DNA of 64,000 nucleotides, taken from contig BAABWY010000002.1 of assembly GCA_040367435.1 (NCBI GenBank), forward strand, positions 1 to 64,000. The letters run 5' to 3'. Below are positions 54,330 through 62,722 of this stretch, in pieces. The stretch's first letter is position 1; every line of letters begins with the position of its first letter. This DNA comes from Hyphomicrobiales bacterium 4NK60-0047b (lineage in GTDB: Bacteria; Pseudomonadota; Alphaproteobacteria; Rhizobiales; HXMU1428-3). Below the pieces are notes generated by a model that saw only the letters and a program-made list of their open reading frames with translations, had not been told where the DNA came from and did no database searches. The translations under genes were made by a program, and so were the position numbers.

Positions 54330-57300
54330 ATGACAGAGTTCAAAAAAATCCTCATTGCCAATCGCGGTGAAATTGCAATCCGTATTTTGCGCGCAGTAAA
54401 CGAACTTGGCAAAAAAACTGTCGCCATTTACGCTGAGGAAGACAAACTATCCCTTCACCGGTTTAAAGCTGATGAAGCCTATAAGGTCGGTGAAGACCTA
54501 GGCCCCGTCGCAGCATATCTCTCCATTGATGAAATCATACGCGTTGCCAAACTATCTGGCGCAGATGCCATCCACCCAGGTTATGGCCTCTTGTCAGAAA
54601 ATCCTGAACTGGTCGACGCCTGTGAAGCCAACGGCATTACCTTCATCGGTCCAAAAGCTAGCACCATGCGCGCTCTGGGTGATAAAGCAAGCGCAAGAAA
54701 AGTTGCAATGGAAGCCGGCGTTCCAGTAATCCCAGCTAGTGAAGTCCTAAGTGAGGATTTTTCTGAAGCAAAACAAGTCGCCAAAGAAGTCGGCTATCCC
54801 ATGATGCTAAAAGCAAGTTGGGGCGGCGGTGGTCGCGGCATGCGCCCTATTCACTCTGAGGACGAACTAGAAGAAAAAATCAGAGAGGGACGTAGAGAAG
54901 CTGAAGCCGCCTTTGGCAATGGCGAAGGCTATCTGGAAAAAATGATCCAACGCGCCCGCCATGTTGAAGTTCAAATTTTAGGCGATACCCACGGAGAGAT
55001 TTATCACCTTTTTGAGCGCGATTGTTCTGTCCAACGACGCAATCAAAAAGTTGTAGAACGAGCATCAGCCCCTTACCTCACAGAAAAACAAAGAGCTGAG
55101 ATCTGTGAACTTGGATTGAAAATCTGCTCCCATGTAGGCTATGAATGCGCTGGCACTGTTGAGTTCTTAATGGATATGGAAACAGACAAGTTCTATTTCA
55201 TTGAAGTGAACCCACGCATTCAAGTCGAGCATACAGTCACAGAAGAAGTCACTGGCATAGATATTGTCCGCGCTCAAATTCTAATCGCGGAAGGTAAAAC
55301 TCTAAGTGAGGCAACCGGCAAAGAAACACAAGGCGACATCCGCTTAAATGGCCACGCCCTTCAATGCCGCGTGACAACAGAAGACCCACAAAACAACTTC
55401 ATCCCAGATTATGGGCGCATTTCAGCCTACCGTTCAGCCACAGGAATGGGCATCCGGCTTGATGGTGGCACAGCCTATTCCGGCGGTGTCATCACAAGAT
55501 ATTACGACAGTCTACTGGTAAAAGTAACAGCCTGGGCCACGACCCCAGAAGCCACAATCGCCAGAATGGATCGAGCTCTGAGGGAATTCCGCATCAGAGG
55601 CGTTTCAACCAACATCGCATTTGTTGAAAATTTATTACAGCACCCAACCTTCCTCTCAAACGAGTACACAACCAAATTTATTGACACAACACCAGACCTT
55701 TTCAAACTCAAAAAACGAAAAGACAGAGCAACAAAGATCCTAACTTACATAGCTGACATCACTGTCAATGGTCACCCGGAAACAGAAGACAGGGAAGAAC
55801 CGGCAGCTAGTGTAAAGACGCCAAAAGCACCAACGCATGAACCAAGCACACCGCCAGCTGGCACAAGAACAATGCTTGAAGCTGAAGGACCAGAAGCAGT
55901 TGCTGATTGGTTATTGAACCAAAAGAAAGTGCTAATCACAGACACAACCATGCGAGACGGCCATCAATCTCTCCTTGCAACACGCATGCGTTCATTTGAT
56001 ATGGTCAACATCGCTGAAACCTATTCAAAAACTTTACCAAATCTATTTTCACTAGAATGCTGGGGCGGTGCCACTTTTGATGTATCTTACCGCTTCTTGC
56101 AAGAATGCCCCTGGCAACGGCTAAGAGATATCAGGTCAGCATGCCCCAATATCATGACACAAATGCTGTTACGCGCATCAAACGGTGTCGGCTACACAAA
56201 CTACCCAGACAATGTTGTTCAGTTTTTCGTCAAACAAGCCGCCGAAACAGGCATCGATGTTTTCCGCGTTTTTGATAGTCTCAATTGGGTTGAAAATATG
56301 CGCGTTGCTATGGACGCCGTTTGTGAAGCTAACAAAATCTGTGAAGGTACCATTTGCTACACAGGCGACATCTTAGATCCCAACCGCGCCAAATATGACA
56401 TCAACTATTATGTCACAATGGGCAAAGAGCTCAAAGCCGCAGGCGCTCACATTCTTGGCTTGAAAGACATGGCCGGCCTTTTAAAACCGGCAGCCGCTAA
56501 AATATTAATTAAAGCCTTAAAAGAAGAAATTGGCTTGCCAGTTCATTTCCATACTCATGACACCAGCGGTATCGCGGCTTCCACCATTCTAGCCAGTGTG
56601 GATGCAGGTGTTGATGCAGTAGACGCCGCCATGGACCCCTTCTCAGGTGCCACCTCACAACCATGCCTTGGTTCAATAGTTGAGGCCTTAAATCACACAG
56701 ATCGCGACACCGGCCTAGATATCAAAGCCATTCGAGAAATCGCACTTTATTGGGAACAAGTTCGTGCTCAATACACAGCCTTTGAAGCCGGTCTTCAAGC
56801 ACCAGCATCTGAAGTTTACTTACACGAAATGCCTGGTGGCCAATTTACAAACCTGAAAGCACAGGCCCGCAGCCTAGGCCTCGAAGAACGTTGGCCTGAG
56901 ATTGCCCAAACCTATGCAGACGTCAATAAAATGTTTGGTGACATTGTAAAAGTTACGCCGTCTTCAAAAGTTGTCGGCGACATGGCATTATTAATGGTCA
57001 GTCAAGATATAACTCAAGCGGAAGTAGAAGATCCTGCTATAGAGGTTGCCTTCCCTGATAGCGTCGTCGATATGATGAAAGGTAATTTAGGCCAACCACC
57101 TGGCGGCTTCCCTAAAAACTTACAAAGTAAAGTTTTAAAAGGCGAGCAACCACTTCTCACACGGCCAGGCGCTGATATGCCAGCTATTGATTTGGAGCAA
57201 ACCCGCAAAGACCTATCAAAAGAATTAGAGGGTCTATCAATCGATGATGAGGATTTAAATGGTTATTTAATGTATCCAAAAGTCTTCCTTGATTATATGG

Positions 57301-57773
57301 GGCGCCATAGAAATTACGGACCTGTGCGTACATTACCGACCCTCACCTTCTTTTATGGCATGAAACCTGGCGAAGAAATCGAAGCCGAAATTGCTCCTGG
57401 TAAAACACTTGAAATCAGATTGCTAGCCGTTGGTGAAACCAATGATGATGGTGATGTAAAAGTCTTTTTTGAATTAAACGGACAGCCAAGGGTCATACGC
57501 GTACCAAACAGAAAAGCAAAAGCTAGCGTCACCTCAAGGCCAAAAGCCATTGAAGGAGACCCAACCCATATTAGCGCACCAATGCCAGGCGTCGTTGCCT
57601 CTCTAGCTGTTTCGGTTGGTCAAAAAATTGGCGCAGGAGACCTACTCTTAACCATCGAGGCCATGAAAATGGAAACCGGAATTCATGCGGAAAATGATTG
57701 CACAATCAAAGCACTACATGTAAACGCTGGCAGCCAAATTGATGCAAAAGATTTATTGATAGAGCTTGAATAA
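54330..57773 (+). CDS. pyc: Pyruvate carboxylase
   Basis: 1147 residues from ATG 54330 (an ATG at 54315 is the other option). Domains in order: biotin carboxylase at 1-460 (KILIANRGEIAIRILRA, KASWGGGGRGMRPI, FIEVNPRIQVEHTVTEE), carboxyltransferase at 530-830 (LITDTTMRDGHQSLLATRMR, FHTHDTSGIAA with metal-binding HTH), a PYC_OADA region (AYTAFEAGL, GGQFTNL), and a biotinyl domain with the lysine in LTIEAMKMETG. It makes oxaloacetate from pyruvate, ATP and bicarbonate, the replenishing step expected for growth on lactate. It lies 111 bp after dld. Confidence 0.96.
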   Translation: MTEFKKILIANRGEIAIRILRAVNELGKKTVAIYAEEDKLSLHRFKADEAYKVGEDLGPVAAYLSIDEIIRVAKLSGADAIHPGYGLLSENPELVDACEANGITFIGPKASTMRALGDKASARKVAMEAGVPVIPASEVLSEDFSEAKQVAKEVGYPMMLKASWGGGGRGMRPIHSEDELEEKIREGRREAEAAFGNGEGYLEKMIQRARHVEVQILGDTHGEIYHLFERDCSVQRRNQKVVERASAPYLTEKQRAEICELGLKICSHVGYECAGTVEFLMDMETDKFYFIEVNPRIQVEHTVTEEVTGIDIVRAQILIAEGKTLSEATGKETQGDIRLNGHALQCRVTTEDPQNNFIPDYGRISAYRSATGMGIRLDGGTAYSGGVITRYYDSLLVKVTAWATTPEATIARMDRALREFRIRGVSTNIAFVENLLQHPTFLSNEYTTKFIDTTPDLFKLKKRKDRATKILTYIADITVNGHPETEDREEPAASVKTPKAPTHEPSTPPAGTRTMLEAEGPEAVADWLLNQKKVLITDTTMRDGHQSLLATRMRSFDMVNIAETYSKTLPNLFSLECWGGATFDVSYRFLQECPWQRLRDIRSACPNIMTQMLLRASNGVGYTNYPDNVVQFFVKQAAETGIDVFRVFDSLNWVENMRVAMDAVCEANKICEGTICYTGDILDPNRAKYDINYYVTMGKELKAAGAHILGLKDMAGLLKPAAAKILIKALKEEIGLPVHFHTHDTSGIAASTILASVDAGVDAVDAAMDPFSGATSQPCLGSIVEALNHTDRDTGLDIKAIREIALYWEQVRAQYTAFEAGLQAPASEVYLHEMPGGQFTNLKAQARSLGLEERWPEIAQTYADVNKMFGDIVKVTPSSKVVGDMALLMVSQDITQAEVEDPAIEVAFPDSVVDMMKGNLGQPPGGFPKNLQSKVLKGEQPLLTRPGADMPAIDLEQTRKDLSKELEGLSIDDEDLNGYLMYPKVFLDYMGRHRNYGPVRTLPTLTFFYGMKPGEEIEAEIAPGKTLEIRLLAVGETNDDGDVKVFFELNGQPRVIRVPNRKAKASVTSRPKAIEGDPTHISAPMPGVVASLAVSVGQKIGAGDLLLTIEAMKMETGIHAENDCTIKALHVNAGSQIDAKDLLIELE

Positions 57774-57780
57774 ATTAATA

Positions 57781-57824
57781 AACGAGTAAAAACACCTGCC
57801 TTAAGTTTTTTGTTTTTACTCGTT
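57781..57824. terminator. Bidirectional terminator between pyc and the soxT-like gene
   Basis: AACGAGTAAAAAC (57781-57793) pairs with GTTTTTACTCGTT (57812-57824). Convergent stop codons flank it. Confidence 0.8.
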
Positions 57825-57828
57825 TATT

Positions 57829-58947
57829 CTATCCATTGTATGATCGACCAAGCAACAAATCAAACGCCTCTCGCACACTCCCACTAAGCACCCAGTGCAG
57901 GCCAAAACTCGCACCAATAAAAATCGAAAATAAGGCAATCATGGGTGAAAGAGCCAAAGTTGAAACTCCAGAAATTCCCTGCCCAATTGTACAGCCATGC
58001 GCCGTAATACCACCAGCTCCCATCGCCATAGCACCAAGCATATGACGGCGTGTCTCTCGCACTCCATCATAACTTTCAAAACGAAGTTCATTACACCAAT
58101 ATGCCATAATGAACGAACCAAGAAATGTCCCAACAACCAGAGCAACAGGGAACGTAATAACTGAGCCACTATAAGTCATGAGATAAACTAAACTATCACC
58201 AAGAGGTAAAACATAACTAATGGCCTGCACCCGCACTTCATCAAACGGGTCAGTTCCTAAATACCCAGTTGTCAAAAATGCCCCAACAACACAAAGACCA
58301 ATTAAGATACCAGCAGCAATATCTCTTGGCGAAGAGCGAAAATTTTTATCTTTAAAACAAAAATAGAGAATGGAAAGTCCAAACACCCCTCCAAATCCCA
58401 ACCATAAAAATGAACTTTGTTGCCCTGCCTCAATCCCAAATACCCATTCAAAAAAATGTGGCACACCCTGACCTTTAATCGGAGCAAGAGGAATATCAAA
58501 TCGATCCACAAATTCATTTCGAAAAACAGAAAACAACCCACGCGCCGTCATATATCCAGAAACAGCAAGGACTAAAAAATTACACAATGACTTAAGGTCG
58601 CCACCAGCTGCACGGATAATAACACCATACCCACATGTACCAACCATTGCCATGCCCAAACCAAACAAGAGCCCACCAACAATAGCACCAAGCAAACCAA
58701 ATAAAGGGTCCAGATAAAACACTTGTTCAATACGAGCCACATCGAAAAACAGCAAAAGCTGCACACCAATAATGGCGACAGCTATAGCCAAGGCCCATGC
58801 CCGCAAACGATCAGTTTTTCCAATTAAGATATAGTCTTCAACGGCTCCAAAAGTACAAAACCGAGCACGCCTTGCTGTGGCCCCCATAACAACGCCCAAA
58901 ACTAAACCGCTTAAAATCAAGTATTCAGTCGTTGAAAAAAGTTCCAT
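57829..58947 (-). CDS. soxT: YeeE/YedE family sulfur transporter, SoxT-like
   Basis: 372 residues, full-length fused YeeE/YedE protein with about nine to ten helices. Conserved cysteine motifs include GATARRARFCTFGAVEDYI, MVGTCGYGVIIRAAGGDLKSL, and GGITAHGCTIGQGISGVSTLA. It should import thiosulfate or a related sulfur species, or export the sulfur product that informs the regulator. It is 24 bp downstream of the ArsR-type regulator on the same strand, matching the soxT position in other alphaproteobacterial sox loci. Confidence 0.85.
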   Translation of the reverse strand: MELFSTTEYLILSGLVLGVVMGATARRARFCTFGAVEDYILIGKTDRLRAWALAIAVAIIGVQLLLFFDVARIEQVFYLDPLFGLLGAIVGGLLFGLGMAMVGTCGYGVIIRAAGGDLKSLCNFLVLAVSGYMTARGLFSVFRNEFVDRFDIPLAPIKGQGVPHFFEWVFGIEAGQQSSFLWLGFGGVFGLSILYFCFKDKNFRSSPRDIAAGILIGLCVVGAFLTTGYLGTDPFDEVRVQAISYVLPLGDSLVYLMTYSGSVITFPVALVVGTFLGSFIMAYWCNELRFESYDGVRETRRHMLGAMAMGAGGITAHGCTIGQGISGVSTLALSPMIALFSIFIGASFGLHWVLSGSVREAFDLLLGRSYNG

Positions 58948-58971
58948 AAATCCTCAAATTTAAAATCTAAA

Positions 58972-59313
58972 CTATGGGCAACCTGGAATGTCCTTACAAT
59001 ATAGATTATAAAGCACCGCAATCACTTCAGAAGCTTCCTTGCTACCAAGTGAATAATAAATCGTTTGTCCTTCACGCCGTGTAGTTACTAAATTATCAGC
59101 TCGCAATCTGGCGAGTTGTTGAGAAACTGCTGGTTGGCGCAAATTTAACAACGCTTCCAATTCACCTACCGATTTTTCACCCTCAGAAAGCATACACAAA
59201 ATCATCAAACGCGTTTCTTGCGCCAATCCTCGCAAAAGATCACAAGCAGCCTTAGCGCTGTTTGACATACTTTCATGGCTTCCCTTTTCCATCAGGGTTT
59301 CATCAATATCCAT
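58972..59313 (-). CDS. soxR: ArsR-family thiol-based regulator (SoxR/SqrR/BigR type)
   Basis: 113 residues. A winged HTH spans 25-90 (RGLAQETRLMILCMLSEGEKSVGELEALLNLRQPAVSQQLARLRADNLVTTRREGQTIYYSL). It has cysteines at 24, 40, 106 and 112. Cys40 and Cys106 fall at the positions of the two cysteines that form the polysulfide bridge in SqrR/BigR. It should repress sox genes until persulfide forms. AAGGA lies eight bases before the start. Two ATTC-N8-GAAT sites nearby are the expected targets. Confidence 0.88.
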   Translation of the reverse strand: MDIDETLMEKGSHESMSNSAKAACDLLRGLAQETRLMILCMLSEGEKSVGELEALLNLRQPAVSQQLARLRADNLVTTRREGQTIYYSLGSKEASEVIAVLYNLYCKDIPGCP

Positions 59314-59423
59314 AAGTAAAATCCTTAAAAAACCTCAAAAATACAAACATACATACATTCAGTATATACATATTATACAGTATCATTCCTTTTTCAGCAA
59401 AACAGTACAAACGTAATTAAAAA

Positions 59424-59831
59424 CTAATGTACTTTAGTCTGAACGATTTTTTCATTCGGCAGCTTTTTCAAAATTACTTCTAACTGCCCCCAAAAAAACG
59501 ATTCCCCAGGGTAACCTGTTATGCGACCAACTTCTACACCCTTATTCACAACAATAAAAGTAGGAGAAAATGCAAGCTGTTTCAAGAAACTGAGATCTTC
59601 AGGAAGTTTCTTATGTAAATCAACGCGGCGTAATGGCGCGACTTTTCCAGCAGATGTCCTATGATAAATTACACCTATTTCTTCATCCCACACTTCACAC
59701 CAATGACAACCCCCTGCCTCAACCATAATAAGTTCAGCAGCAAGAGCTCTCGTTCCTCCTAAAAGAATTCCAAATAGAACGGTAGAGAAGAAAAATGAAA
59801 TGAAAATTTTATAATATTTGTTTTTTATCAT
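59424..59831 (-). CDS. soxS: Thioredoxin-like protein, SoxS type
   Basis: 135 residues with a signal peptide or anchor (about 10-30, LAAEL). The thioredoxin-like fold has the redox motif GGCHWCEVW (CxxC), then SPTFIVVNKGVEVGRITGYPG with the cis-proline. SoxS proteins keep SoxY's C-terminal cysteine reduced in the periplasm. It is divergent from soxX, with a perfect SqrR-type site 30 bp upstream of its start. Confidence 0.85.
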   Translation of the reverse strand: MIKNKYYKIFISFFFSTVLFGILLGGTRALAAELIMVEAGGCHWCEVWDEEIGVIYHRTSAGKVAPLRRVDLHKKLPEDLSFLKQLAFSPTFIVVNKGVEVGRITGYPGESFFWGQLEVILKKLPNEKIVQTKVH

Positions 59832-59860
59832 TTAAGAAACTTACATAAGTTTTCAGAAAC

Positions 59861-59876
59861 ATTCAATAGTGCGAAT
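59861..59876. promoter_or_regulatory. SqrR-type operator 1 (ATTC-N8-GAAT)
   Basis: ATTC at 59861-59864 and GAAT at 59873-59876 with an 8-bp spacer form a perfect match to the inverted repeat described for SqrR-type repressors, placed 30 bp before the soxS start. Confidence 0.8.
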
Positions 59877-60036
59877 ATTAGAACAGTAAATTGATTAAAA
59901 AGAAATAGAGAAAAGAAGTCGAAAACTTCACATTAATTTGATACAAATCAACTGTTAGGTAGACAATGAATGAAGGCAAAAAGTTAAACTCATAACATAC
60001 TTAATACCAATAAATTTATGATTGAAAAATCTTATT

Positions 60037-60052
60037 ATTCATATATGCGAAT
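60037..60052. promoter_or_regulatory. SqrR-type operator 2 (ATTC-N8-GAAT)
   Basis: ATTC at 60037-60040, spacer ATATATGC, GAAT at 60049-60052. It sits about 117 bp before the soxX start. It shares TGCGAATAT with operator 1. Confidence 0.8.
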
Positions 60053-60168
60053 ATAGCTATTGATTTATATCAAAAGCTATGTCATGTTAGGTCTTAAGTG
60101 CTAATTCGGATAAAAATCCCTCCAAAAAAACCGAATAGCACATAGTGGAGGGGGAGGAAAATCTAGAT

Positions 60169-60654
60169 ATGAAAAAAGCAATATGCACGATTGCTGCGTG
60201 CGCGCTTATCAGCGCTACAGCGGCGTCTAGCGCCATATCAATAAATGCAGCCTTAGCAAATCCCATTACGCCAGATAAGGTAAAAGTCATTGATGGAGAA
60301 ATAAAAACTCCACTAACGAATAAGCCTGGTAACGCTGCTGATGGGAAAAACTGGTTTGCTAATCGTAAATTAGGCAACTGCCTTGCTTGCCATGCAAATC
60401 AAGAAATGTCCAACAAACCATTCCATGGGGAAATTGGACCAGCTGTAAATGCTGTGGCCACAAGATATTCAGCGGCTCAATTAAGAGCAATACTCGTCGA
60501 TGCCAAATCAGTGTTTGGTGATCAAACGATCATGCCAGGCTTCTATAAATTAGACGCCGGCCAACGTGTCGCCAAAAAATTTAAAGGCAAAACCATTCTG
60601 AACGGCCAGCAGGTCGAAGATATTATTGCCTATCTACTGACCCTTAAAAAGTAA
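60169..60654 (+). CDS. soxX: Sulfur-oxidising cytochrome SoxX
   Basis: 161 residues from ATG 60169, with GGAGG upstream (an in-frame GTG at 60145 overlaps that site). The signal peptide ends near AALANP. One c-haem site is NCLACHANQE, and the distal ligand methionine lies in QTIMPGFYKLD. SoxX pairs with SoxA to load thiosulfate sulfur onto SoxY. First gene of soxXYZA(B). Confidence 0.93.
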   Translation: MKKAICTIAACALISATAASSAISINAALANPITPDKVKVIDGEIKTPLTNKPGNAADGKNWFANRKLGNCLACHANQEMSNKPFHGEIGPAVNAVATRYSAAQLRAILVDAKSVFGDQTIMPGFYKLDAGQRVAKKFKGKTILNGQQVEDIIAYLLTLKK

Positions 60655-60666
60655 GGAACCTAAATA

Positions 60667-61119
60667 ATGAAAGACTTATCACGCAGGGAAGTCATTGTTC
60701 TTGGCTCAACTGCAGCAGCAGCCATAATGGTAAATCCAGCTATGGCACTTGCTGAAGCAAAACCAGCCAAAGCACTTTTAGAAAAGTTCACTGGTGGCAA
60801 AACTATTGCATCAGGAAAAATTAAACTTGAAATGCCAGAAATTGCTGAAAACGGCAATACAGTCCCCCTCTCTTTCACGGTTGAAAGCCCAATGACTAAA
60901 AAAGATTACGTAAAACGCGTAATCATCATTGCTGAAGGCAATCCACGTGCAGAAGTAGCTACCTTTAATTTTTCTCATTTAAGCGGCGTCGCAAAAGCAT
61001 CATCTCGCATGCGTTTAGCGAAAACCCAAAATGTAATGGCCGTTGCTGAACTGTCAGACGGCACATTCCACATGGCAAAAACAGAAGTGAAAGTAACCAT
61101 CGGTGGTTGCGGCGGCTAA
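60667..61119 (+). CDS. soxY: Sulfur carrier protein SoxY
   Basis: 150 residues with a twin-arginine signal (LSRREVIVLGS, then a hydrophobic run to MALAEA) and the invariant C-terminal GGCGG, whose cysteine carries the sulfane and sulfite intermediates on a flexible arm. The Ig-like body keeps VPLSFTVESPMT. It forms the SoxYZ dimer in the periplasm. Only 12 bp after soxX. Confidence 0.95.
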   Translation: MKDLSRREVIVLGSTAAAAIMVNPAMALAEAKPAKALLEKFTGGKTIASGKIKLEMPEIAENGNTVPLSFTVESPMTKKDYVKRVIIIAEGNPRAEVATFNFSHLSGVAKASSRMRLAKTQNVMAVAELSDGTFHMAKTEVKVTIGGCGG

Positions 61120-61194
61120 AGTTTATTGCTCAAGAACCACACGACTAATCAATAAATTTTGATTGAAAAGATTTAAATTGAAAGACTGAAGAAC

Positions 61195-61524
61195 ATGGCA
61201 AAATCAAAACCAAGAGTAAAGGCACCAAAAAGTGCCTCAAAGGGTGATATCGTCACTATCAAAACTCTTATCTCTCACGTTATGGAAACAGGCCTGCGCA
61301 AAAACAAAAAAACAGGCAAGATTATCCCAAGACGCATTATCAATAAATTCCAAGCTAAATTCGAAGGTACTGAAATTTTCTCAGTTGATCTTGATACAGC
61401 AATTTCAGCAAACCCATTTTTCCAGTTTTCAATGAAGGCTGAAAAATCTGGTGAATTTGAATTTATCTGGACTGATGACAACGGCGAAGTTTACACAAAA
61501 AAATCAAAACTAACAGTAAGTTAA
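61195..61524 (+). CDS. soxZ: Sulfur oxidation protein SoxZ
   Basis: 109 residues, no signal peptide, as expected for a protein co-exported with SoxY through Tat. Motifs are KGDIVTIKTLISHVMETGLRKNKKTGKIIPRRIINKF, the Ig-like strands around GTEIFSVDLDTAISANPFFQF, and FEFIWTDDNGEVY. It scaffolds SoxY's cysteine arm. It lies 75 bp after soxY. Confidence 0.95.
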   Translation: MAKSKPRVKAPKSASKGDIVTIKTLISHVMETGLRKNKKTGKIIPRRIINKFQAKFEGTEIFSVDLDTAISANPFFQFSMKAEKSGEFEFIWTDDNGEVYTKKSKLTVS

Positions 61525-61637
61525 GCCAAACATTGTCAAGACCAGGCACTACAAAGCGTAGAAGGCCTGGAAACAAAAACAAAGGCAATTCAATGTTAAG
61601 CGTTGCGACACTTGAATATGCCGGGGAGGAAATGATT

Positions 61638-62516
61638 ATGAAAGGTACCGCAAAAACCAAAGCCCTAAGCGCTTTGTTTGCAGTTACAATGCTCTCAGCC
61701 ACCAGCATCTCTTACATGCAGACGGTAAAAGCCGATGATGGTCTGAAAGACGATGGTTTGCCAAGTGGCATATCAAAAGTGATGGTAAAACCTACAACTA
61801 ATGATGGGCCGCTGGACGAAATCTTTTCTGGTTGGCACTTCAGATCCAAAGAAACAAAAAATTTACAAAAAGACGACTTTGAAAACCCCGGATACCTTTG
61901 GGTCGAACAAGGTGAAGAGCTTTGGGCTACAAAAGATGGTTCAAAAGGAAAGTCTTGCAAATCATGTCATGACGACGCCACTAAAGCTATGAAAGGTGTC
62001 GGGGCAAACATGCCGAAATGGGACGCAAAGTTAAAACGCCCATTAACTCTTGAGCAACGCATCAATACCTGCCGCACCCAAGGTTTAGGAGCAAAAGAAT
62101 GGAAGTGGGAATCAAGTCAAATGCTTTCCATGACTGCTTTCATCCGCAACCTATCCCGTGGTATGCCAATGAATGTTCAAGCCGATGGCCCAATGAAACC
62201 ATGGGTCGAAAAGGGTAAAAATATTTATTACACCCGCGTTGGTCAATTAAATATGTCCTGCTCAAATTGTCATGAAGATAATTACGGCAAATATATTCGT
62301 GCAGACCATCTAAGTCAGGGTCAATCAAATGGCTTCCCAACTTATCGTCTAAAATGGCAAAAACTAGGTTCACTTCATCGTCGCTTTAAAGGCTGCATGA
62401 AAAACATTCGTGCAACTCCTTATAAACCAGGGTCAGATGAATTTGTCGCACTAGAGATTTATCTATCTCAACGCGGCAAAGGCCTGGAAATCGAAACACC
62501 AGCTGTGCGTAATTAA
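61638..62516 (+). CDS. soxA: Dihaem cytochrome SoxA
   Basis: 292 residues from ATG 61638, placed eight bases after GGAGG; longer in-frame starts at 61533 and 61632 are poorer. The signal peptide ends near VKADD. Two haem sites, SCKSCHDD and MSCSNCHEDN, make it the dihaem type. The active-site cysteine ligand lies in RRFKGCMKNIRATPY, where most members have GCNR/QxVRA. With SoxX it oxidatively couples thiosulfate to SoxY. Stem-loops separate it from soxB. Confidence 0.94.
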   Translation: MKGTAKTKALSALFAVTMLSATSISYMQTVKADDGLKDDGLPSGISKVMVKPTTNDGPLDEIFSGWHFRSKETKNLQKDDFENPGYLWVEQGEELWATKDGSKGKSCKSCHDDATKAMKGVGANMPKWDAKLKRPLTLEQRINTCRTQGLGAKEWKWESSQMLSMTAFIRNLSRGMPMNVQADGPMKPWVEKGKNIYYTRVGQLNMSCSNCHEDNYGKYIRADHLSQGQSNGFPTYRLKWQKLGSLHRRFKGCMKNIRATPYKPGSDEFVALEIYLSQRGKGLEIETPAVRN

Positions 62517-62548
62517 TTAAGAAATAATTTCAATTGCGCAACCAAGTT

Positions 62549-62627
62549 ATGGGCACAATGAATTGCCCATACCCCTACTTTATCCAAAACCGGGCTCAAG
62601 AAATCTCCTATTCGGTTTTGGGTAAAG
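62549..62627 (+). other. Two stem-loops between soxA and soxB
   Basis: ATGGGCA (62549-62555) pairs with TGCCCAT (62564-62570). A longer stem joins 62578-62592 with 62613-62627 (core CCAAAACCG/CGGTTTTGG). Without a T run they look like processing or stabilising structures, not full terminators. Confidence 0.6.
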
Positions 62628-62722
62628 TTTGACCGAAACTTCTGGTAACGAAACTAGTACCGTAATGATGCTCATGGATTGAACTTAAAGTCCGTCCATT
62701 ACGAAAAATAAAGGAACCCCAA

